64,000 bases of DNA from Rotaria sp. Silwood1 (Eukaryota; Rotifera; Eurotatoria; Philodinida; Philodinidae). The notes under the pieces were generated by a model. The model worked only from the letters and a program-made list of their open reading frames with translations. It was not told where the DNA came from and made no database searches. Positions 57,791 to 64,000 of this stretch are shown here, in pieces. The DNA is taken from contig CAJNOP010000064.1 in the NCBI GenBank assembly GCA_905250075.1, positions 641,453 through 705,452 on the forward strand, written 5' to 3'. The translations under genes were made by a program, and so were the position numbers. Every line of letters starts with the position of its first letter. The first letter of the stretch is position 1.

Positions 57791-60700
57791 ATGTCGGATG
57801 GTAAGTCTAAATTTTCTTTTGATTCAATCTTCATAAAATAATTTTCATATGAATATTAGGAGTGGATACACATATATTACGTTACTATGAAATTCAAAAA
57901 CGTCTTGGAAAAGGAGCATATGGTATCGTATGGAAAGCAACTGATAAACGAACTAAAGAAGTAGTTGCATTAAAAAAAATTTTCGATGCATTTCGTAATC
58001 AAACTGATGCGCAAGTATGAGAGAAAAAAAAAATAAACAATGATTTTCTTATTTTTATTTTTATTTTTGTTGTTATTGTATAGAGAACATATCGGGAAAT
58101 CGTTTTTCTACGTGAATTTGGTGAACATCCAAATGTAATTCGTTTACAAAATGTTTTACGAGCTGATAATGATCGTGATATTTATCTTGTTTTTGAATTT
58201 ATGGGTAAAAAATAAATAAAAAAAAAAAAACAGAATTTTCTACTTTTAATAATTTTTAGAGGCTGATCTTCATAATGTTATACGTAAAGGAAATATTCTT
58301 AAAGATACACATAAACGTTATGTTATGTATCAATTACTAAAAGCAATGAAATATCTTCATTCTGCAAATGTTATACATCGTGATATGAAAGTAAAGGAAT
58401 TGATTATTCTTTGTTAGAGAAATAAATTTTTAAGTTGATATATATTTTATTGTAGCCATCAAATGTTTTAATTAATCAACAATGTCGTGTTAAAATATGT
58501 GATTTTGGTCTTGCTAGATCATTAAATCATGTTTATGAAGATCCACAACATCCAGCTTTGACAGAATATGTTGGTATGTTAAAATCTAATTGGCGAGAGA
58601 ATGTTTTCAATGAAAGATAATGGATTAAAAGTTATTGAACATGCTGATTACGACGAATATGACCAATAAGAAACTCACGAGCGAACATATCCAACTGCCT
58701 CATCGCTTTTGAATTCAGACTCTGTGAATAAAATAGATCCCATTGGGGGTATGAAACCTCCCAAAAGGATAAGTGCCCTTAGGCCTTCTCTCCAGAGCTA
58801 TAGGCATTTTACTACAATTTTAGCCTATGGCATGGTAAATGTCAAAAAATCGAATGGCGGTATTTCGAGCTGAGATTTAGCCCACAGACAGGCCTATTGT
58901 TGAGCAAAATGTCTTGAAAATTTTAGTTCGAAAAAATGTTTCCTTCCCGAGATAGTAGAGTCTCAAAAAAACGAAATATTTTAGTATCATTCATAGGATA
59001 TGAGTGATTCTTGGGACTCCAATATCTCGGGAAGGAAACATTTTTTCGAACTGAAATTTTCAGGGCATTTTGATCAGCAATAGGCCTGTCTGTTGGTTAA
59101 ATATCAGCTCGAAGTACCGCCATTCGATTTTTTGACATATATCATGCCATAGGCTAAAATTGTAGTAAAATGCCTATAGCTCTGGAGAGAACGCCTAAGA
59201 GCACTTATCCTTTTGAAAGTTTTCATAACCTAATGGGATCTACTTTATGCACAGAGTCTGAACTAGTGCCGGCGTGACCAACTTTTTGGTCACGGTCACG
59301 ATCACGGTCACGGTGAGGCCAGGCCGTGACCGTGAGTCATGGCCCTTCTTTCTGGTTCTTCAACATGAAAAAAAAACTTTCCAGAAAGAGCTATTGCAAA
59401 ATTTCTGTTTACTATTAAAAGTGATGATCGAGTGGGAGAGGGTAACTTCGCGGAGGTGCCCGTACCCCCCTCAGGGGTTTCCGAAACGACTAATACTAGA
59501 CACTTCCCAATTTTTTATAAAAAAGGATAACTGAAAGAGGAGGTAGCTTCGCTAAAGTCCTGTTATCGAGGTAACTCTCTACGGCCCTGTTATCACCTCA
59601 CCGTCTTAATCATACTATGATCTGTCTTTTTATACGGTATGATCATCTTTCGATAATCTTTTATTCTACATATGGCGCGATCAGCGTTGTATGTACTATC
59701 GTTCAAGAGATGGCGTGTTTCTACTAACATATATATATATACAAGCTTTTTTTTTATTGTTGCTGTTGTTGAGCCTATACATCTTTTTTTCTTCTTCTTA
59801 ATAAACTATATAACCAGTGCTAATAGATCCCCTACTACTCCTCAGGGCTTTGCAAAGTTTCGAAAAATTTCCCGTGACTAACCGTGACCAAGCTCCAGTC
59901 ACGGTCACAGTCACGATCTTTGAAAAAAGTCACGCACGGCCACAGCCGTGACGGTGACCGTAACTCACTGGTAGTCACGGCGGGAACGCCAGACACTAGT
60001 CTGAACTCAAAAGCGAATGAACAGTTAAAAGCGTTCCTTCGTCAGCCTTAGGAATTCATATGTCAAGTTTATTTTCGATGTATTCTGATTATAGAGCATA
60101 TTGAATTGTTTGTGAGTCAATAATTTTTCTATTTTGAGAAAATCACATCGGAATGTTTATATTTGTCTTTTGTATTAATTAAACCGGCTGTACCGATGCA
60201 AAAACCTTTATAATTTGAATAGAAGAAAAATTATTTGTGATGAAAATTTCCTTACTCTAAAGAACTGATTTTCAAGAAAATATTTCATGGTCATATCCGG
60301 ATTTAGCATAATTAATAATCTATCATCAACTAGTATTATTTAAAAAAAGTCACTAATCAGTTGATAACATTATAAAATATATTATTTTATAGCAACAAGA
60401 TGGTATCGTGCACCGGAAATTTTACTCGCTTCATCCAAGTAAATTTTTCTTAGACAATATAATTATGATATAATCTTTAAATATGTTTAGATATACAAAA
60501 GGTGTTGATATGTGGTCGATTGGTAAGTCAAAACGAATTTATCATTACAAATATGTTCTACTAGTAGAAACCATCTGTTTTAAAGAGAAGAAATTCAGAA
60601 CATACCTTTTTCAAGATATTCAATTGTCAACTAGACTCGATCACTATGTCCTTCTATGATAATGAATTCATATGAAATTAAACTAAAATTTATTAAATAA

Positions 60701-63700
60701 AATCAAAACAATGTTGTTGTTGTTGTTGTTGTATAGGTTGTATTCTTGGAGAAGTGTTACTTGGAAAACCACTTTTTCAAGGAACATCAACATTCAATCA
60801 ATTAGAACGTATTCTTCAACATATTCCAACACCAAGTCAATCGGATATTGCTAGTATTGGATCACATTATGGACCTAGTGTATTAGAACGAGCATCATCT
60901 GGGTATTATTCATTTTATCTAAGAAATTCTAAACTATTTTCATTATGCTATTTAATAGACAAAAAAAATCATTTGAACATTTTATTCCTAATGCTGGTGA
61001 AGAAGCTCTTGATTTACTTCGTCGTCTTCTACATTTTAATCCTGATAAAAGAATAACAGCTGAAGATGGACTTCGTCATCCATTTGTTGTCTCGTATGTT
61101 ATTATTGTTTTTATTTTCATTTATTCTATTAAAATCTTTCTAATTTTATTAAATTAGATTTCATAATCCAAGTGAAGAAATTACCAAAGGTTATGATGTT
61201 GTACCTCAACTAAGTGATGATATACAATTAACTGTTGATGAATATCGAAAAAAATTATATGAAGTAAATACTTTTATTGTTTGACATCATACAAAAAAAA
61301 AAACATCATCATTGTCTCTTTTTCTTTGTTCAATTTATATATAGTTAATTCAATTACGTAAAGTTTCAGCAAAACTTAATACAAATATGTCTTCCTCAAA
61401 TACTGATGCTGCACCTCCACCACGACCTCGTGATAATTCAGCTGATCAACAACAACAACAACGTTATGGTGCAAGTGCTTATATGGATCAATCTGAATAT
61501 GATGCTTATAAACAACCAACAATAATTTCATCATCTCAAATGACAAAAAATGATGGAGGAAATCGAGGAATTTATTCAAATTATACAACAGATCATAATA
61601 AAACTCGATATGTTGATGATAAAAGAGACGATGATTATTCAACAACAATAACAAATGATTATCCAACTGGACAACAACAATATAGTAAAAATTCTTCAAC
61701 AACATCTTATTCTGGTTTGTATAGAAACTTAATCTATAATATAAAAATCCTGACACAGTTATTGTCGAATATATGATTAGATTATCATTCTTGGATAAGA
61801 TTGAATAACTATTAGTAAAGATTGTATAAAAAAAAGGTCCTAAATTATGTCTATGCTAAGGAAAATGACAATTTTGATATCTTAGAACAGTTTCAATACA
61901 AAATTATTGTAAAACGCTGAATTCTATACAAAATGAGATATTACCATAAGTGAAGTTTTGTCCATGAATTTCTACTAAAGAGCTAGATTTTATGGAAATC
62001 GAAATTGACGACAAAAAAAATTACTAATTCAAAAACTACTTTTAAACATACAAAAGTTTTGAAATTTGTTATGTATAAGTGAATACGATGATTCGTAGAC
62101 CAAACCAGCTGATTCATTAAAATCTGTTGCGCATTTTGAATTTAATAGGTTTCAATCGGAACACAAAATTGACTAAAATAGTGTTCCGTACAAGCATTAT
62201 ATTTTGGGCCTTTTGAAACAATCTGATAATAGGATCTATTGAGACTAGAAGAAACCTAGAAGAATTCTTCCTAATTCACTGTTCTGTTAGAGTTATACCA
62301 GTTGTACTAGACAATTTTTATCTTTGTAACGATATTTATACAATTTTATGGGTTTGATATTTCGAGAAGAGACTAATCTGTTTGACTGAAATTTTTAAGA
62401 CATTATAATAGCTTCAAGAGTTGTCTATGGACAGAGTTTTAGGCCAAAACTCATTTGTACAAAAGGGTAACTTATAGAAGAAAATTCTTGTAGACTTTTT
62501 CCAATTTCAACAGACTCTGCGTAATGACTATAATCGTATCTCAAACGCGAGGCTTCAGATCAAACGGTTTCTTTCCTTAGAAATTTTGTCTCACTTTTTC
62601 ACTTGAGAGTAGTGAAATAATCTTTGAAAAGCTCGAAAAAGTTAGGCTCGATGGAACTGTAAATTGACGTTTTTTGATGAACATATTTGTTCATATTAGC
62701 CTGCTTGAAAGTATTTCAGATGAGTTGAAAACTGTAGGTTGCGTCCAGAATTTGACAAGAAGCTTAGAAATATTGTGTCTATTTTTCCGAAAATTTTTGA
62801 AAGACTTGAAAAACCTATTTTTAATAGTGAACCAATAGTTTTTTCTTTACTCTAGAAGTCTTTTCTCTAACATGTTATAAATTAGCAGAATAAATCATTT
62901 TAACATGTATTCGGAAAAAGTGAATAAGCCTGATTCTAACTAATTATTTTCGACTGTAATCAATTGCCTTTTAGGTGATGAGAAATAAGTGAATATTTTT
63001 TTGACACCGGCTTCATACCATTGATTATTTGTTATTTTTTTTTTATTGTAGGACTTCTTGGTCGATCAAATAGTTATAATGGCTTACATTCAACACAAGG
63101 GCAACCAAGAATAATAAGTGGTAAACAACGAAATATTTCCAGTTCATCTTTACTTTATCCAGTAAATATTCACTTTTTTTTGACAAAAGAACTATTCCAA
63201 CTGATACCCGTTGTTCGAACTCATATTGGATCTACAATCAAACTTCAATGAGAATAGCCGAAGTCTAAAAGGCTTCATCTCCATAGGGCTGTTGCCTTTG
63301 AAAAGAATGTTTCTTCATCAAAATATTGAATTTCTATAGAATAGTTCTTTTGCAAGAAAATCGAGTTTAACTTGAAAATTCAATAATTCGATGAAAAAAA
63401 AAATTCTTTTCAGCTGAAAATTTCTAGATATTTTAAGATTGATTAGATTTATCTACTAGCAAAATTTAGGATCAAAACTCTGTTATTCCGTCTTTCGAAG
63501 AATACTTGAAATGGATAAAAAAAATCCAGAAAACTGGTCATAATTGGGGGCTAAAGACTTCATCAGAACGAATTTTTCCAGGCTGTTGTTGTTTTCATTA
63601 AGATTTTGTTTATAAGCCCAAATAACGGATATCACTTGGGTTAGTTCTCTCGTTAGTAAAAATTTCTGAAATGAATTATTTTTTTAGAAACCCAATAATG

Positions 63701-64000
63701 GAAATTTAATGCGTGAAAAAACAAATGCAAATCAAGGTTTTCGTTCCGGTTCAGCTCCAACACCAACTCCACCAGCTAAACTAACAAATGGTGGAAATAA
63801 TAATACGAATAATAATTATTATATTCGTCGTCCAACTGTTATATTTAATGATGAACGTGGTGGACCAAGTGATAAAAGTAGTGGAGCACAAGCAAGAGTT
63901 AATAATAAATTTGTAGATTTTATTTTCTATTTTCATAATTCAAAACATAAATTTTTGTTTTTTATTTTCTTAAATTTAGGTGTCAAGTCTTCGACCTAAT
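57791..64000 (+). CDS. ERK7/MAPK15-like protein kinase, 3' end beyond window
   Basis: Fourteen exons seen: 57791-57800, 57860-58014, 58084-58204, 58260-58390, 58456-58573, 60393-60438, 60491-60522, 60737-60902, 60959-61093, 61158-61263, 61345-61714, 63052-63161, 63688-63912, and 63980 onward. Phases agree throughout (575 codons to 63912). Kinase motifs: GKGAYG loop, ALKK lysine, HRDMKPSN catalytic loop, DFGLA, and the activation motif T-E-Y in [14 protein letters not shown]. The substrate-lobe wording ([25 protein letters not shown]) is that of ERK7/MAPK15. After the kinase comes a long Pro/Gln/Asn-rich tail, as in this family, which self-activates and works at cilia and in autophagy. Introns are 50-70 bp except 58574-60392 (1.8 kb, two nested mobile elements), 61715-63051 (1.3 kb) and 63162-63687. 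Confidence 0.9.
58690..60030. mobile_element. Foldback element in a MAPK15 intron, split by a hAT-type insertion
   Basis: The left arm (about 58690-58950) is repeated inverted at about 59005-59263. Words such as CCAGAGCTATAGGCATTTTA, CGAATGGCGGTA and GGAAGGAAACATTTTTTCGA appear on both strands. The last part of the right arm (TCTGAACTCAAAAGCGA) only appears again at 60000, after a 735 bp insertion. Without the insertion the element is about 600 bp, nearly a perfect hairpin with a 50 bp loop. Confidence 0.8.
59264..59998. mobile_element. Non-autonomous hAT-type element with perfect 8 bp target duplication
   Basis: 735 bp flanked by GTCTGAAC on both sides (59256-59263 and 59999-60006). Ends start TAGTGCCGGCGTGAC (left) and, inverted, TAGTGTCTGGCG...CCGTGAC (right). 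Both subterminal zones are packed with GTCACGGTCACG-type words in both orientations, as expected for transposase-binding sites. No transposase is encoded. An 8 bp duplication and TAGTG ends are hallmarks of hAT. The ends differ from those of the hAT copy at 13854, so a different source element must have moved it. Confidence 0.88.

Noticed and set aside
61376..61756. Minus-strand frame of 126 codons
   Set aside because: Antisense of the low-complexity tail exon of the MAPK15-like gene.
1..64000. CRISPR arrays, bacterial operons, prophage
   Set aside because: Introns and animal gene families throughout show a eukaryotic nuclear genome; no regularly spaced direct repeats of CRISPR type were seen.
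1..64000. tRNA or rRNA genes
   Set aside because: None was noticed by eye, but a covariance-model search was not possible, so absence is not proven.

Overview
The window looks like nuclear DNA of a bdelloid rotifer (Adineta/Rotaria type). The evidence is: AT-rich animal genes with many 50-75 bp GT-AG introns; several tracts of degenerate TGTGGG/CCCACA, the telomere repeat type known from bdelloids; Kelch and ankyrin-ADP-ribosyltransferase genes of kinds expanded in these animals; and abundant decayed DNA transposons. The species cannot be read from the sequence.

Left part, about 1-25,600, resembles an old subtelomere. It holds a membrane-anchored Kelch-propeller gene on the minus strand (802-6470) whose 3.95 kb last intron contains a dead Mutator-like element (FLYWCH finger plus MULE transposase) and a foldback element. 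Next come a 2.6 kb element with about 720 bp inverted arms (7339-9946), a small cysteine-rich secreted peptide gene (12919-13173), a broken hAT transposon with recognisable ends (13854-16537), an intact ankyrin-ADP-ribosyltransferase gene (17004-18254) and a polycystin-1-type pseudogene (about 18785-25250). Telomere-type tracts punctuate this part in the order G-rich, C-rich, G-rich, C-rich, and so on. Three segments therefore have telomere-type tracts facing outwards at both ends, and two junctions look like telomere-to-telomere fusions.

Right part, about 25,600-64,000, is AT-rich and carries conserved intron-containing genes. A TIF1/TRIM24-33-like gene (RING, B-box, coiled coil, PHD, bromodomain; minus) and a SETDB1-like H3K9 methyltransferase (Tudor, MBD, pre-SET, SET, post-SET; plus) are divergent across 221 bp that contain a nearly perfect palindrome with two inverted CCAAT boxes. 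In vertebrates TIF1-beta (TRIM28) recruits SETDB1, so this may be a co-regulated silencing pair. Then follow an LRR-ROCO (MFHAS1-like) gene, a zinc-ribbon remnant, a 6.6 kb gene-free stretch, a neuropeptide GPCR of sex-peptide-receptor type, a 2-aminoethylphosphonate-pyruvate transaminase (minus), a zinc-finger protein, a p66/GATAD2-like NuRD component (minus), a coiled-coil protein, a KCNQ potassium channel (minus) and an ERK7/MAPK15 kinase (plus) that runs off the right edge. One MAPK15 intron holds a foldback element into which a second, hAT-type element with a perfect 8 bp target duplication has inserted.

Gene models were built by hand from reading frames, splice signals and phase. Exon limits are reasoned, not confirmed by transcripts, and family names rest on motif recognition without any database search.
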